From Methylibium sp. Root1272 (lineage in GTDB: Bacteria; Pseudomonadota; Gammaproteobacteria; Burkholderiales; Burkholderiaceae_C), in the NCBI RefSeq assembly GCF_001425905.1, contig NZ_LMDY01000019.1:95037-159036 (forward strand): a stretch of 64,000 bases of DNA, given 5' to 3'. Positions 32,196 through 46,109 of this stretch are shown here, piece after piece; position 1 is the first letter of the stretch, and the number at the start of each line of letters is the position of its first letter. The position numbers and the translations under genes are program-made. Under the pieces are notes generated by a model. That model did not search any database. It was given only the letters and a program-made list of their open reading frames with translations, and was not told the DNA's origin.

Positions 32196-32465
32196 CTAGT
32201 CGTATGCGGCAAGAGTGAGCGCAGCACCTCCGGGCCCCGGCCACCCTCGACAAGGGTTACCAACAGGCCATCCTCCCCCGCCAGGGCTGCACCTTCCGGA
32301 CACTCACGCGAGCTTGCCCGCCAACGCCGAAGACCCGACGGCCGCCTCCGGCCCGAAGGCTGCCCGACCTGTGTTTGCACGGTGCCTTTCGAGGCCGTCC
32401 AATGCCGGGCCGGAGCACGGCGCATGGCTTCAGGCACCCGAGACACCCATCCTCCAAGGAATCGC
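32196..32465 (+). other. Long untranslated leader of rpoD
   Basis: About 270 bases lie between the predicted transcription start and the rpoD ATG. The only open frame (from 32215, rich in Pro and Ala) overlaps the rpoD start by four bases and has no ribosome site, so I do not annotate it as a gene. The sequence is C-rich and could fold, but I identified no known regulatory RNA. A second, closer promoter cannot be excluded. Confidence 0.5.
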
Positions 32466-34709
<2,244 letters not shown>

Positions 34710-34729
34710 GCACGGCCCTGCCCGCCCGA

Positions 34730-34755
34730 AGCCCGGCCTTGCGCCGGGCTTTTTT
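34730..34755 (+). terminator. Rho-independent terminator of rpoD
   Basis: An 8-bp stem, AGCCCGGC with GCCGGGCT and loop CTTGC, is followed directly by TTTTTG. It lies 20 bases after the rpoD stop. Confidence 0.9.
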
Positions 34756-34830
34756 GTGGCCGTCTTGTTGGGGATGGAGGCGTCATGCCACGCGGGATAA
34801 ACTTTGCGTGACATATCTCACGCCGGCTTG

Positions 34831-35772
34831 ATGACCTCATTGCTCCAACGCACCGTTCTGTTTGCCGACCTGCGCGGCAGCACCGGCCTGTTCGAGAAGC
34901 TCGGCAACGCCGAGGCGGCCTCGGTCGTGACGCAGAGCGTTGCCTTGATGGCTCAGATCGTCGGCAGCTGCGGCGGCCAGGTCGTCAAGACGCTGGGCGA
35001 CGGACTGATGGCGGTGTTCGAGCAGCCGCAGGGTGGCATCGAGGCTGCCGACGAAATGCACGAGTCGCTGGACCGCATCGTCGCCGGCGCTCCGCAGAGC
35101 GGTGCGCGCCGGCAGGCGCTGAAGCTGCAGGTCGCGATGGCGCACGGCGAGGTGGTGGAACTCAACGGCGACTGCTTCGGCGACGCCGTGAACGTGGCAG
35201 CCCGCCTGCTCGACAGCGCCGGCGACAACGAGACGCTCACCACCCAGCAGGTCCTCGACGGGCTGGAAGCCGAGCACCGCAGTCGCTTCCGCTCGCTCAG
35301 CAAGCTGCAGTTGCGGGGCCGCCAGGAGCCGGTGCAGGTCTACCGGCTCGATGCGCGGCGCTTCGGCGAGACCGTGGCCACGCTGTTCGAGGGCTCGGCG
35401 CCGATGCTGGCGCCGGATGGCATCCGCCTGGCCTGGCTGGACGTCACCCGGGTGTTCGCCGGCGTCGACCTGCCCGCCGTGCTGGGCCGCAGCCCGCAGG
35501 CCACCTACTGCATCGACGACACGCGCGTCTCGCGCTCGCACGCCCGTGTGGAATGGCACGGCGGCACCTTCCAGGTCAGCGACCTCAGCTACAACGGCAC
35601 CTACGTCCGCTTCGCCGGGCGCGATGAGGTGATCGCGCTGCGCCGCGGCAGCTGCACGCTGCACGGCCGCGGCGTGATCTGCCTCGGCGCCTCGCCGACC
35701 GACCCGACGGCCCCGACCGTCAACTTCGACGTGCTGAGCTTCCAGGACACCGAGCCGCGCTCGACCGACTGA
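34831..35772 (+). CDS. Class III nucleotide cyclase with C-terminal FHA domain
   Basis: A 313-residue soluble protein. The N-terminal class III cyclase domain has the two metal aspartates, Asp13 in LFADLRGST and Asp57 in KTLGDGLMAVF, and the transition-state pair Asn121 and Arg125 in FGDAVNVAARL. A linker leads to an FHA phosphopeptide-binding domain with RVSRSHARVEWHGG and LSYNGTYVRF, whose Arg, Ser and Asn residues contact phosphothreonine. Output is probably cAMP, perhaps controlled by a Ser/Thr kinase; no such kinase lies nearby. The ATG lacks a clear ribosome site. It converges on a HAD gene with only 6 bases between stops. Confidence 0.85.
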   Translation: MTSLLQRTVLFADLRGSTGLFEKLGNAEAASVVTQSVALMAQIVGSCGGQVVKTLGDGLMAVFEQPQGGIEAADEMHESLDRIVAGAPQSGARRQALKLQVAMAHGEVVELNGDCFGDAVNVAARLLDSAGDNETLTTQQVLDGLEAEHRSRFRSLSKLQLRGRQEPVQVYRLDARRFGETVATLFEGSAPMLAPDGIRLAWLDVTRVFAGVDLPAVLGRSPQATYCIDDTRVSRSHARVEWHGGTFQVSDLSYNGTYVRFAGRDEVIALRRGSCTLHGRGVICLGASPTDPTAPTVNFDVLSFQDTEPRSTD

Positions 35773-35778
35773 GCCCCG

Positions 35779-36486
35779 TCAGACGCCCAGTCGGTCGGCG
35801 AGCGCGAGCAGATCGGGCCCCTGCCAGCAGCGTGCCCCGAGGGCCGCGTTGTCGTCTAGTCCGCGCTCGCCGTCGCGGCGCACCCAGGCGGCCTGCAAGC
35901 CCGCGTCGAGCGCGCCGTGCACGTCGAGCCTCAGGTCGTCGCCGACGTGCAGCACCTCGTTTGGCGCGCAGCCCAGGCGTTCGCAGGCTGCCGCGAAGAT
36001 GCGAGGATCGGGCTTGCCGACACCGAATTCGCGCGCCGCGAGGCTCCCTCGGAACCAGGGCTGCAGCCCGATCTGCACGAGATCGGCATTGCCGTTGCTC
36101 AGCGCGAACAGCGGCCAGCGCGCGGCCAGCCGCCGCAGTGCCGGCAGCGCGTCGGCATAGAGATCGACGCGCTGCCGCTCGGCGAGAAAGACCGAGAACG
36201 CGGCGTCGAGCAAGGATTCCGCTTCGCCCGCTGCGACCAACAGGCGCCGGATGCTTTCGCGCCGCAGGGCGCTGAGATCGTGTGCCCAGTCGGGTCGCTC
36301 GCGCGCCACCGCCTCGCGGTCGGCCCGCATCGCGGCCAGGTCGAACCGCTCGGTGACGCGCGGCGCGTGCCGCTGCAGCCAGGCCTGCAAGGCGGATTCG
36401 GCGCGCGCGATGGTCGGCCAGATCGGCCACAGCGTGTCGTCCAGATCCAGCGTCAGTGCGCGGAACTTGTCAATGTCCAGATTCAT
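35779..36486 (-). CDS. HAD-superfamily hydrolase
   Basis: A 235-residue phosphatase of the haloacid dehalogenase superfamily. Motif I is LTLDLDDTLWP, with the nucleophile and acid aspartates. Motif II is FALSNGN, the lysine is in FGVGKPDPRIF, and motif III is HVGDDLRLDVHGALDAG. A helical cap lies between I and II, which suggests a small phosphorylated metabolite as substrate. The sequence resembles YjjG/GPH-like members, but the substrate is open. It diverges from the LOV kinase gene 127 bases away. Confidence 0.85.
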   Translation of the reverse strand: MNLDIDKFRALTLDLDDTLWPIWPTIARAESALQAWLQRHAPRVTERFDLAAMRADREAVARERPDWAHDLSALRRESIRRLLVAAGEAESLLDAAFSVFLAERQRVDLYADALPALRRLAARWPLFALSNGNADLVQIGLQPWFRGSLAAREFGVGKPDPRIFAAACERLGCAPNEVLHVGDDLRLDVHGALDAGLQAAWVRRDGERGLDDNAALGARCWQGPDLLALADRLGV

Positions 36487-36613
36487 TGCAGATCGTCCCT
36501 GGCCGCAGTGTGACCGAAGCACGACGCCCCGATGCCGGCCGCGGTCGGCGCCGCCTCCGGGCATGGCGCTCCGCTACATTACGTTGCCCTTCCACCCGGT
36601 GACCGACCGCTGA

Positions 36614-39600
36614 ATGAAATCGGCCCCAGCGCCCGCCGACGATGCCGAGCGCCTGCGCGTCCTGCATGAACTGCGCGTCCTCGACACCGAGGTGGACCCC
36701 GCTTTCGCGGCGATCGCGCGGCTTGCTCAGCAACACAGCGGCTGGTCCGTCGGCGCCATCAGCCTGGTCGCCGCCGACCGCCAGTGGTTCCCCGCAGCGG
36801 TCGGCCTCGAGGTTCGCGAGACGCCACGCAAGCTCGCGTTCTGCGCGCACACCATCCTCGGGGACGATGCGATGGAGGTCGTCGATGCGCTGCAGGACGA
36901 GCGCTTTGCGGACAACCCGCTCGTCGTCGGCGCACCGCACATTCGCGCCTATGCCGCGATGCCCGTGCAGGTCGACGGCCAACGGATCGGCACCGTTTGT
37001 GCGATCGACGCACGGCCCGGGCGGCTGACCCCCGATGCCTTGGCCACGTTGCGCGACCTGGCGACGTTGGCCGGTGCCCTGCTGCAGGCACGGTTGCTCG
37101 AACAGCGCTCTCGCCTGCAGGAAAGCCGCGTGCGTGCCGCCAGCCGCGCCGGCAGCGACTGGCTCTGGGAGACCGACGAGCACGGCACGATCAGCTGGGT
37201 GTCGGACAGCGTGGAGGCCCACACCGGCCACCCGCCGAGCCATGAGGTGGGCCGGTTCGGCCAGGGCATGCACCGACCGCGCGAGGACGAGCACCGCGCA
37301 TCCTGGGAGGCTCTGGTGGCTGCCCGAGCGCAGCGGCGGCCCTTTCGCAACGCCGTCGCCGACCGCGACGCGGCCCACGGCACGATCACGATCTCCACCA
37401 GCGGCGACCCGGTGTTCGACGCCGCGGGACAGTTCCAGGGCTATCGCGGCGCCGCGCGCAACATCACCGAGGAGCTGAACCGGCGCACCCAGGAGCAGCG
37501 CACCCAGGCGCTGCTGCAGGCGGCCATCGAAGGCGTCGCCGCCGGCGTGATGGTCAGCGACCCCAGTGGCCGCATCGTGCTGAGCAACACCGCCTGGCGC
37601 ACCGGCATGCAGCGCTTCCTGCCCGAATGGCCGTCCCACTGGCCCGATCTCGTTCAGGCACTGCTGCGCGCCGGCGCCTACCCTGACGCCATCGGTCGCG
37701 AGGCCGAGTTCGCCGCATGGCGGCTCGGACTCACGACCGCCGAAGGTCGCCAGCACGAACTGCGCTTCGGCGAGCAGCACGTGCTGGTGACCGACCAGTT
37801 GCTGGCCGACGGCAGCGTCATCCACCTGTCGATCGACATCACGCGGCGGCGCCGCACCGAGCTCGAACTCGCCGAACAGCAGGCCCGGCTCGGCGCCGTG
37901 CTGCGTTCGCTGCCGGATCTGTGGTTCGTGATCGATGCCGAAGGCCGCCACGTCGAGTGCAGCGACGAGCGGCACCCGAGCCTGCTGCGGCCTTTCGAGG
38001 AGTTGCGCGGCAAACGCTTTGCCGAGGTCGTTCCCGAACCGCTGGCCAGCCTGGCCATGCGCGCCATCGCCGAGGCGCTGCGCAGCGGCGAAGTGCAACG
38101 GATCGAGTACGAATTGCCGACGCTGGACGGCCGGGTCCGCAACTTCGAGGCCCGCATCTCGCCGATGGGCGGTGACCGTGTGCTCTACCTGACGAGAGAC
38201 CTGACCGAATTGCGCCACCTGGAGCGCAATGTGCACCTGATGCAGCGCGCACTGGAGGCCGAGGCCGCCCTGCCGATGGTGGTGGCCGACGCCACCCAGC
38301 CCGATCTGCCGCTGATCTACGCCAACACCGCCTTCGAACGCCTGAGCGGCCTGCCGCTCGACCAGATGATCGGCCGCAACTGTCGCTTCCTGCAGGCCGG
38401 CGATCGCGACCAGCCCGGGCTGGCCCTGCTGCGCGAGGCACTCGCCGCCGAACGCGCCTGCACCGTCACGCTGCGCAACCGGCGCGCCGACGGCACGTCT
38501 TTCATCAACGAGCTGCACGTGGCGCCGGTGCGCGACGCGCTGGGCCGCGTGACCCATTACATCGGCGTGCAGCACGACGTGACGGAGCGCAGCCGCGCCG
38601 AGCGGCAGCTCGCGCTCAGCGAGACGCTCTACCGCTCGGTGGCGGCGTCGATCACCGACGGGCTGCTGGTCATCGGGCCGGACCGCCGGATCGTCACCGC
38701 GAACCCGTCCGCCTGCGCCCTGCTGGGAGCCCGCGCGACGACCCTGGCAGGTCAGCGCCTCGGGCGCCTGGGCTATCAGCTGCTGGAGGAAGATGGCCGC
38801 CTGGTCGAGCGAGACCGGCACCCGGTGCGGGAGGTGCTCCGCAGCGGCCGGAGCGCGCTCGATCGCGTGCACCGGTTGCGGCGACCGGACGGCAGCGAGC
38901 GCCTGGTGCGCCTGAACGTGCAACCGCTGCGCGCCCATCCCGACGACAGCCAGCTCTCCTGCGTGGTGACCTTCCGCGACATCACCGCGCAGCGCGGCGC
39001 GGAGGCCGAACTGGCCCAGGCCGAGGCGCGCTGGAAGTTCGCCCTCGAAGGCGCCGGCGACGGTATCTGGGACTACGACGAGGACACGCAGCGGGTCTTC
39101 TTCTCGCCGCGCTGGAAGGCCATGCTCGGCTACCGCGACGACGAGATCGGCACCTCGACGCGCGAATGGTCGCGCCGCATCCACCTCGAGGATCGACCGG
39201 GCGTGATCGACGCCCTTCGGCGCTACCGCGCCGGCGAGATCAGCGAATACCGCACCGAGCACCGCCTGCGCCACAAGGACGGCCACTGGATCTGGGTCTA
39301 CGAGCGCGGCAAGATCGTCGAGCGCCGGCCCGACGGCAGCCCGCGGCGCATCGTCGGCACGCACACCGATGTCACGCGCCAGAAGATGGCCGAGCAGGCG
39401 ATGCGCGACAAGGCCGCCGCTGAACTGGCGAGCCAGGCCAAGAGCGCATTCCTCTCGCGGATGAGCCACGAGATGCGCACTCCGCTGAATGCCGTGATCG
39501 GTTTTGCGCAGTTGCTGCGCAAGGACGACGCGACCGGCAGCGCGCGCGTCGCCCAGTTCGGCGACCACATCCTGCAGGCGGGCGAGCACCTGCTGGCGCT

Positions 39601-40573
39601 GGTGAACGATGTGCTCGACCTGCAGCAGGTCGAGGAGGGACGGCTGTCGATCCGGCTCGAATCGCTGCCGCTGCGTGAAGCGGTCGACGCGGCGCTCGAG
39701 TTGATCCGTCCCCAGGCGGCGCAGCGCCGCGTGACGGTGCTCAACCGCATCGAACCGGACCTGGCGGTGCTGGCCGATCCGCAACGCTTGCGGCAGGTGC
39801 TGCTGAACCTGCTGTCCAACGGCGTCAAGTACAACCGGGAAGGCGGCGATCTGCACTGCTCGGCGGTGCTCGACGGCGCGACCCGGTGCTGCACGCTGCT
39901 GATCGAAGACCAAGGCTTCGGTCTGGAGGCCATCGATCTCGCCCGGCTGTTCCAACCCTTCGAGCGGCTGGGCCGCGAGACCTCGGGGATCGAGGGCACC
40001 GGACTGGGGCTGTTCATCGCGCGGCGGATGACCGAGGAGATGGGCGGCCGCCTGTCGTTGAACAGTCGCCCGGGGCACGGTGCGCAGGCACGGCTGGAGT
40101 TGCCGCTGCCGCCGCCCGCCACGCCGGCCGGCGACGGGGACATGGCGACGAGCACGGCTTCGCCTCCCGCGGCGGATGGCCGCACCACCACCGCCCTGCC
40201 GCTGCGCATGCTCTACGTCGAGGACAACCGCATCAACGCCATCCTGTTCGAAGAAGCGATCAAGCTGCGCGGCGGGATCGACCTGCGAATCGCCGAGGAC
40301 GGCCCGGAAGCGCTGACAATGGCCGACGAATGGCAACCCGACGTGCTGGTCCTCGATGCCCACCTGCCCAGCACCACGGGCTATGACGTGCTGGCCGAGT
40401 TGCGTCGCCGGCCGGACTTCGAGCACACGCCGGCCTTCATGTGCTCCGCTGACACGATGCCGCAGGATCTGCAACGCGCGACCGACGCCGGATTCGCCGG
40501 TTACTGGACCAAACCGATCGACATCGACCGCGTGATGAACGACCTCGACGCCCTGCGCCTCGCCGCCCGCTGA
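36614..40573 (+). CDS. LOV-domain hybrid histidine kinase with GAF and multiple PAS domains
   Basis: Very large hybrid kinase of 1319 residues without a transmembrane segment, so cytoplasmic. Order: GAF (about 1-160), three PAS domains (about 175-540), a LOV domain (about 545-665), two more PAS domains (to about 925), HisKA with [14 protein letters not shown] (His952), HATPase with [10 protein letters not shown] and GTGLGLF, and a receiver with [14 protein letters not shown] (Asp1248). The LOV domain has the flavin motif GRNCRFLQ with Cys590 and later NRRADGTSF and IGVQHDVTE, so blue-light sensing through an FMN adduct is expected. hemH overlaps its stop (TGATG). No dedicated response regulator is adjacent. 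Confidence 0.9.
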   Translation: MKSAPAPADDAERLRVLHELRVLDTEVDPAFAAIARLAQQHSGWSVGAISLVAADRQWFPAAVGLEVRETPRKLAFCAHTILGDDAMEVVDALQDERFADNPLVVGAPHIRAYAAMPVQVDGQRIGTVCAIDARPGRLTPDALATLRDLATLAGALLQARLLEQRSRLQESRVRAASRAGSDWLWETDEHGTISWVSDSVEAHTGHPPSHEVGRFGQGMHRPREDEHRASWEALVAARAQRRPFRNAVADRDAAHGTITISTSGDPVFDAAGQFQGYRGAARNITEELNRRTQEQRTQALLQAAIEGVAAGVMVSDPSGRIVLSNTAWRTGMQRFLPEWPSHWPDLVQALLRAGAYPDAIGREAEFAAWRLGLTTAEGRQHELRFGEQHVLVTDQLLADGSVIHLSIDITRRRRTELELAEQQARLGAVLRSLPDLWFVIDAEGRHVECSDERHPSLLRPFEELRGKRFAEVVPEPLASLAMRAIAEALRSGEVQRIEYELPTLDGRVRNFEARISPMGGDRVLYLTRDLTELRHLERNVHLMQRALEAEAALPMVVADATQPDLPLIYANTAFERLSGLPLDQMIGRNCRFLQAGDRDQPGLALLREALAAERACTVTLRNRRADGTSFINELHVAPVRDALGRVTHYIGVQHDVTERSRAERQLALSETLYRSVAASITDGLLVIGPDRRIVTANPSACALLGARATTLAGQRLGRLGYQLLEEDGRLVERDRHPVREVLRSGRSALDRVHRLRRPDGSERLVRLNVQPLRAHPDDSQLSCVVTFRDITAQRGAEAELAQAEARWKFALEGAGDGIWDYDEDTQRVFFSPRWKAMLGYRDDEIGTSTREWSRRIHLEDRPGVIDALRRYRAGEISEYRTEHRLRHKDGHWIWVYERGKIVERRPDGSPRRIVGTHTDVTRQKMAEQAMRDKAAAELASQAKSAFLSRMSHEMRTPLNAVIGFAQLLRKDDATGSARVAQFGDHILQAGEHLLALVNDVLDLQQVEEGRLSIRLESLPLREAVDAALELIRPQAAQRRVTVLNRIEPDLAVLADPQRLRQVLLNLLSNGVKYNREGGDLHCSAVLDGATRCCTLLIEDQGFGLEAIDLARLFQPFERLGRETSGIEGTGLGLFIARRMTEEMGGRLSLNSRPGHGAQARLELPLPPPATPAGDGDMATSTASPPAADGRTTTALPLRMLYVEDNRINAILFEEAIKLRGGIDLRIAEDGPEALTMADEWQPDVLVLDAHLPSTTGYDVLAELRRRPDFEHTPAFMCSADTMPQDLQRATDAGFAGYWTKPIDIDRVMNDLDALRLAAR

Positions 40574-41664
40574 TGAAGCACGCCCCCGAACCCGCGCACC
40601 GCCACGGCGGAGCCGAACGCTGCGCGATCCTGCTCGTCAACCTGGGCACACCGGACGAACCGAGCGCGCCCGCGTTGCGCCGCTACCTCGCCGAATTCCT
40701 GAGCGACCCGCGCGTTGTCGAGATCCCGCGCGCGGTGTGGCTGCCCATCCTGCACGGCATCGTCCTGCGGGTGCGTCCCGCCAAGTCGGCCGCCAAGTAC
40801 GCCAGCATCTGGACGGCCGAGGGCTCGCCGCTGAAGGTCTGGACCGAGAAGCAGGCCAAGCTGCTGACCGGCTACCTCGGCGAGCGCGGGCACCCGGTGC
40901 TGGTGCGCGCGGCGATGCGCTATGGCCAGCCCTCGGTGGCGAGCCAGCTCGACGCACTGAAGGCCGACGGAGCGACGCGCATCCTCGTGTTGCCGCTGTA
41001 CCCGCAGTACGCCGCCGCCACCACCGCCAGCGTGTTCGACGCCGTCTATGCCTGGGCCGCTCGCACCCGGCGCGTGCCGGAGCTGCGCTTCGTCAATCAC
41101 TACCATGACGACCCGGGCTACATCCTCGCGCTCGGTCGCTGCATCGAGGATCACTGGATGCGCAACGGCCGGGCCGAGCGGCTGGTGCTCAGCTTCCACG
41201 GCGTACCGGAGCGCACGCTGCGCCTCGGCGATCCGTATCACTGCGAGTGCCAGAAGACAGCGCGGCTGCTGACCGAGCGACTCGGACTGCGGCCCGGCCA
41301 GGTGCTGGTGACCTTCCAGAGCCGCTTCGGCAAGGCCAAGTGGCTGGAGCCCTACACCGAGCCGACGCTGGTGCAGCTGGCGCAGCAGGGTATCAAGCGC
41401 GTGGACGTGGCCTGCCCCGGCTTCACGTCGGACTGCCTGGAAACGCTGGAAGAGATTGCACAGGAAGCCCGCGATGCCTACCTGCATGCCGGCGGCGAGG
41501 AGTTCCACTACATCCCCTGCCTGAACGACCGGCACGAGTGGATCGCCGCACTCAGCGACATCGCGATCCGCCACCTGCAAGGCTGGCCGACCCAGGCGGT
41601 GCCGGACCCGGCGGCCCTGCAGGCCCAGGCCGAACGCGCGAGGCAGCTGGGGGCCCCGGCATGA
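40573..41664 (+). CDS. hemH: Ferrochelatase
   Basis: Inserts iron into protoporphyrin IX as the last step of haem synthesis; 363 residues. The start [18 protein letters not shown] and the active-site segment [26 protein letters not shown], with the invariant histidine, are diagnostic. [15 protein letters not shown] carries the conserved glutamate. The ATG overlaps the stop of the upstream kinase gene and its own stop overlaps the next gene (ATGA). Co-transcription with a sensor kinase is unusual and may be incidental. Confidence 0.95.
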   Translation: MKHAPEPAHRHGGAERCAILLVNLGTPDEPSAPALRRYLAEFLSDPRVVEIPRAVWLPILHGIVLRVRPAKSAAKYASIWTAEGSPLKVWTEKQAKLLTGYLGERGHPVLVRAAMRYGQPSVASQLDALKADGATRILVLPLYPQYAAATTASVFDAVYAWAARTRRVPELRFVNHYHDDPGYILALGRCIEDHWMRNGRAERLVLSFHGVPERTLRLGDPYHCECQKTARLLTERLGLRPGQVLVTFQSRFGKAKWLEPYTEPTLVQLAQQGIKRVDVACPGFTSDCLETLEEIAQEARDAYLHAGGEEFHYIPCLNDRHEWIAALSDIAIRHLQGWPTQAVPDPAALQAQAERARQLGAPA

Positions 41665-42074
41665 GCGCAGCCGGACCCGGGGTGCGCCTCGACAAGTGGT
41701 TGTGGGCGGCGCGCTTCTACAAGACACGCAGCCTGGCCGCCGAGGAGATCGGCAAGCACCGCATCGAGGTCAACGGCCTGCCCGCCAAGCCGTCGCGCGA
41801 ACTCCGGGTCGGTGACGAACTGCTGCTGCGCCAGAGTGGCGGCCTGTCGCGCACGGTGATCGTGCGCGGGGTGTCGAGCGTGCGCGGCCCGGCACCGCAA
41901 GCCCAGGCCCTTTACGAAGAGACCGCGGCGAGCGTCGCGCAGCGTGAAGCGCGCGCCGCGCAGCAGCGCATCGCGCCCGAGCCGGCCCTCAGCATCGATC
42001 AGGGTCGCCCCACCAAGCGCGACCGGCGCCAGCTCGCCGACTGGGACCGCTGGAGCGCCGCGCTGGACAAGTAG
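41661..42074 (+). CDS. hslR: Hsp15-like S4 RNA-binding protein
   Basis: A 137-residue protein with an N-terminal S4 domain: [20 protein letters not shown], then [21 protein letters not shown] basic C-terminal tail contains [18 protein letters not shown], a motif of the Hsp15/HslR family. Hsp15 rescues stalled 50S subunits carrying nascent chain after heat shock. Its position just before grpE-dnaK-dnaJ fits a heat-shock role, although a separate promoter starts grpE. The start overlaps the hemH stop. Confidence 0.87.
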   Translation: MSAAGPGVRLDKWLWAARFYKTRSLAAEEIGKHRIEVNGLPAKPSRELRVGDELLLRQSGGLSRTVIVRGVSSVRGPAPQAQALYEETAASVAQREARAAQQRIAPEPALSIDQGRPTKRDRRQLADWDRWSAALDK

Positions 42075-42155
42075 CGCGATCGGCGGGCCGCCGACCGCGG
42101 CGACGCCCCGCCGCACCGGTCGGAGCCGGGGCTCGCCACAGATCAAAATGCCCCT

Positions 42156-42183
42156 CTTGAAAATACGGGCTCCGGCCCAAGTT
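42156..42183 (+). promoter_or_regulatory. Sigma-32 (heat-shock) promoter for grpE-dnaK-dnaJ
   Basis: CTTGAAA at 42156-42162 matches the heat-shock -35 element exactly. After 13 bases, CCCAAGTT at 42176-42183 resembles the -10 element CCCCATnT with mismatches. It lies 33 bases before the grpE start codon, an expected distance. Confidence 0.7.
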
Positions 42184-42215
42184 GCTGTCCGACCCCGCAG
42201 AAGCTCACGCTGAAA

Positions 42216-42764
42216 ATGGAAAAACCTGAAGAAAATCAAGCACCTGGCGCAATCGAACCGTCCTTTTCCGCGGACACGCCGGACTTGAGCAACGCCGCCG
42301 CCGCATCGACGCCCGAGCAGCGCCTGGCCGATCTGGAAGCCAAGCATTCCGAGATGGCCGACGCCTACCTGCGCGCCAAGGCCGAGGCCGAGAACACGCG
42401 TCGCCGCGCCGAAGAGGAAATGAGCAAGGCCCGCAAGTTCGCGGTCGAAGGCTTCGCCGACAGCCTGTTGCCCGTGAAGGACAGCCTGGAAGCCGCACTC
42501 GCGATCGAGAACGCCACCGTCGAGCAACTGCGCGAGGGCACGCACGCCACGCTGCGCCAGCTGTCCACCGCGCTGGAGCGCAACAAGGTGATCGAGATTT
42601 CGCCGCCGGCCGGCACCAAGTTCGATCCCCACCAGCACCAGGCGATCACGATGGTGCCGGTCGAGCAGGAGGCCAACACCGTGGTGGCCGTGCTGCAGAA
42701 GGGCTACCTGATCGCCGACCGCGTGCTGCGCCCGGCGCTCGTCACCGTCGCGGCGCCGAAATAA
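42216..42764 (+). CDS. grpE: Nucleotide exchange factor GrpE
   Basis: Co-chaperone of 182 residues that releases ADP from DnaK. A disordered N-terminus leads into a long helix ([20 protein letters not shown] onward) that forms the dimer stalk. The C-terminal beta domain has [16 protein letters not shown], the family signature, and [20 protein letters not shown]. It is the first gene after a sigma-32-like promoter and is followed by dnaK, its partner. The ATG lies in an A-rich context without a strong ribosome site. Confidence 0.95.
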   Translation: MEKPEENQAPGAIEPSFSADTPDLSNAAAASTPEQRLADLEAKHSEMADAYLRAKAEAENTRRRAEEEMSKARKFAVEGFADSLLPVKDSLEAALAIENATVEQLREGTHATLRQLSTALERNKVIEISPPAGTKFDPHQHQAITMVPVEQEANTVVAVLQKGYLIADRVLRPALVTVAAPK

Positions 42765-42791
42765 CACCGCGCCACCTTGAATCAGCGGAAG

Positions 42792-42800
42792 TTATCCACA
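42792..42800 (+). promoter_or_regulatory. DnaA box upstream of dnaK
   Basis: An exact consensus DnaA box, TTATCCACA, lies in the 76-base gap between grpE and dnaK, 40 bases before the dnaK start. It could bind DnaA and modulate dnaK, or be fortuitous. Confidence 0.5.
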
Positions 42801-42840
42801 GCTTCCCAGCAACAGATTTCAGTTTGAAGGAGTTTTGACC

Positions 42841-44802
<1,962 letters not shown>

Positions 44803-44825
44803 GACGAGCCCACCCCGGTGAGCCT

Positions 44826-44859
44826 CCCCCGTGAGCCGTCATCGGCGCACGGGGGCTTT
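44826..44859 (+). terminator. Hairpin between dnaK and dnaJ, possible attenuator
   Basis: CCCCCGTG pairs with CACGGGGG, and inside it GCCG pairs with CGGC around loop TCAT, separated by an A-G mismatch. The stem is followed only by CTTT, a short T-tract. It lies 23 bases after dnaK and 22 bases before dnaJ, so partial termination or mRNA end protection between the two genes is likely. Confidence 0.6.
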
Positions 44860-44881
44860 GCACATTAAGAAGGCAGCCCTC

Positions 44882-46024
44882 ATGGCGAAGCGTGACTACT
44901 ACGAGACCCTCGGCGTCGCCAAGAACGCCAGCGAAGAAGACATCAAGAAGGCCTACCGCAAGCTGGCCATGAAGCACCACCCCGATCGCAACCAGGGCGA
45001 CGGGGCCAAGAAGGCCGAGGAGAGCTTCAAGGAGGCCAAGGAAGCCTACGAGATGCTGTCCGACGGCCAGAAGCGAGCGGCCTACGACCAGTATGGCCAC
45101 GCCGGCGTCGATCCGAACATGGGGGGCCGCGGCGCGGGCGGTCCCGAGGCCTACGGTGGCTTCGCCGAGGCCTTCGGCGACATCTTCGGCGACATCTTCG
45201 GCCAGAACGGTCAACGCCGCGGCCCGGGCGGCCAGCAGGTCTACCGCGGCAATGATCTCAGCTACGCGATGGAGATCACGCTCGAGGAAGCGGCGCGCGG
45301 CAAGGACACGCAGATCCGCATCCCGAGTTGGGACAGCTGCAGCACCTGCGACGGCACCGGCGCCAAGCCCGGCACCAGCGCGAAGACCTGTCCCACCTGC
45401 AGCGGCTCCGGCCAGGTGCATCTGCGCCAGGGCTTCTTCAGCATCCAGCAGACCTGTCCGAGCTGCCACGGCACCGGCAAGATCATTCCCGAGCCCTGCA
45501 CGGCCTGCAACGGCGCTGGCCGCATCAAGAGCAACAAGACGCTGGAGGTCAAGATCCCGGCCGGGATCAACGAGGGCATGCGCATCCGTTCGGCCGGCAA
45601 CGGCGAGCCCGGCACGAACGGCGGCCCGGCCGGCGACCTGTACATCGAGATCCGCATCAAGGCGCACGACATCTTCGAGCGCGACGGCGACGACCTGCAT
45701 TGCACGATCCCGATCGGCATCGCGACGGCGACACTGGGTGGTGCGATCGAGGTCCCGACGCTGGGCGGCAAGGCCGAGATCGAGTTGCCCGAAGGCACGC
45801 AACACGGCAAGACTTTCCGGTTGCGCGGCAAGGGCATCAAGGGCGTGCGCTCCAGCTACCCGGGCGACCTGTACTGCCACGTGGCGGTCGAGACTCCGAT
45901 CAAGCTGACGGAACACCAACGCAAGCTGTTGAAGGAACTTGACGAGAGCCTGAAGAAGGGCGGCGAGCGCCACTCGCCGAATGCCAAGAGCTGGACCGAT
46001 CGGGTCAAGGACCTGTTCAAGTGA
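44882..46024 (+). CDS. dnaJ: Chaperone DnaJ (Hsp40)
   Basis: Co-chaperone of 380 residues that delivers substrates to DnaK and stimulates its ATPase. The J domain starts with [16 protein letters not shown] and has the HPD tripeptide in KHHPDRN. A Gly/Phe-rich region follows, then four CxxCxGxG zinc repeats: [24 protein letters not shown] and CTACNGAG. The C-terminal substrate-binding domains complete the protein. The ATG at MAKRDYY is the family start. It is the last gene of the heat-shock operon. Confidence 0.97.
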   Translation: MAKRDYYETLGVAKNASEEDIKKAYRKLAMKHHPDRNQGDGAKKAEESFKEAKEAYEMLSDGQKRAAYDQYGHAGVDPNMGGRGAGGPEAYGGFAEAFGDIFGDIFGQNGQRRGPGGQQVYRGNDLSYAMEITLEEAARGKDTQIRIPSWDSCSTCDGTGAKPGTSAKTCPTCSGSGQVHLRQGFFSIQQTCPSCHGTGKIIPEPCTACNGAGRIKSNKTLEVKIPAGINEGMRIRSAGNGEPGTNGGPAGDLYIEIRIKAHDIFERDGDDLHCTIPIGIATATLGGAIEVPTLGGKAEIELPEGTQHGKTFRLRGKGIKGVRSSYPGDLYCHVAVETPIKLTEHQRKLLKELDESLKKGGERHSPNAKSWTDRVKDLFK

Positions 46025-46109
46025 CCAAGAGCGGTCGGGCATCCCCCGGCCGCCGCCCGGTGCCGCAGCCTTAAGGCCGCGCTAATGCGGCGCCGGCACA
46101 GTCTGCCGG

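Noticed and set aside
36470..40474. A 1334-codon open frame on the minus strand opposite the LOV kinase
   Set aside because: It is the antisense shadow of a high-GC gene; its composition is Arg/Ala/Gln/His-rich and it has no domain, while the plus strand encodes a fully recognisable kinase.
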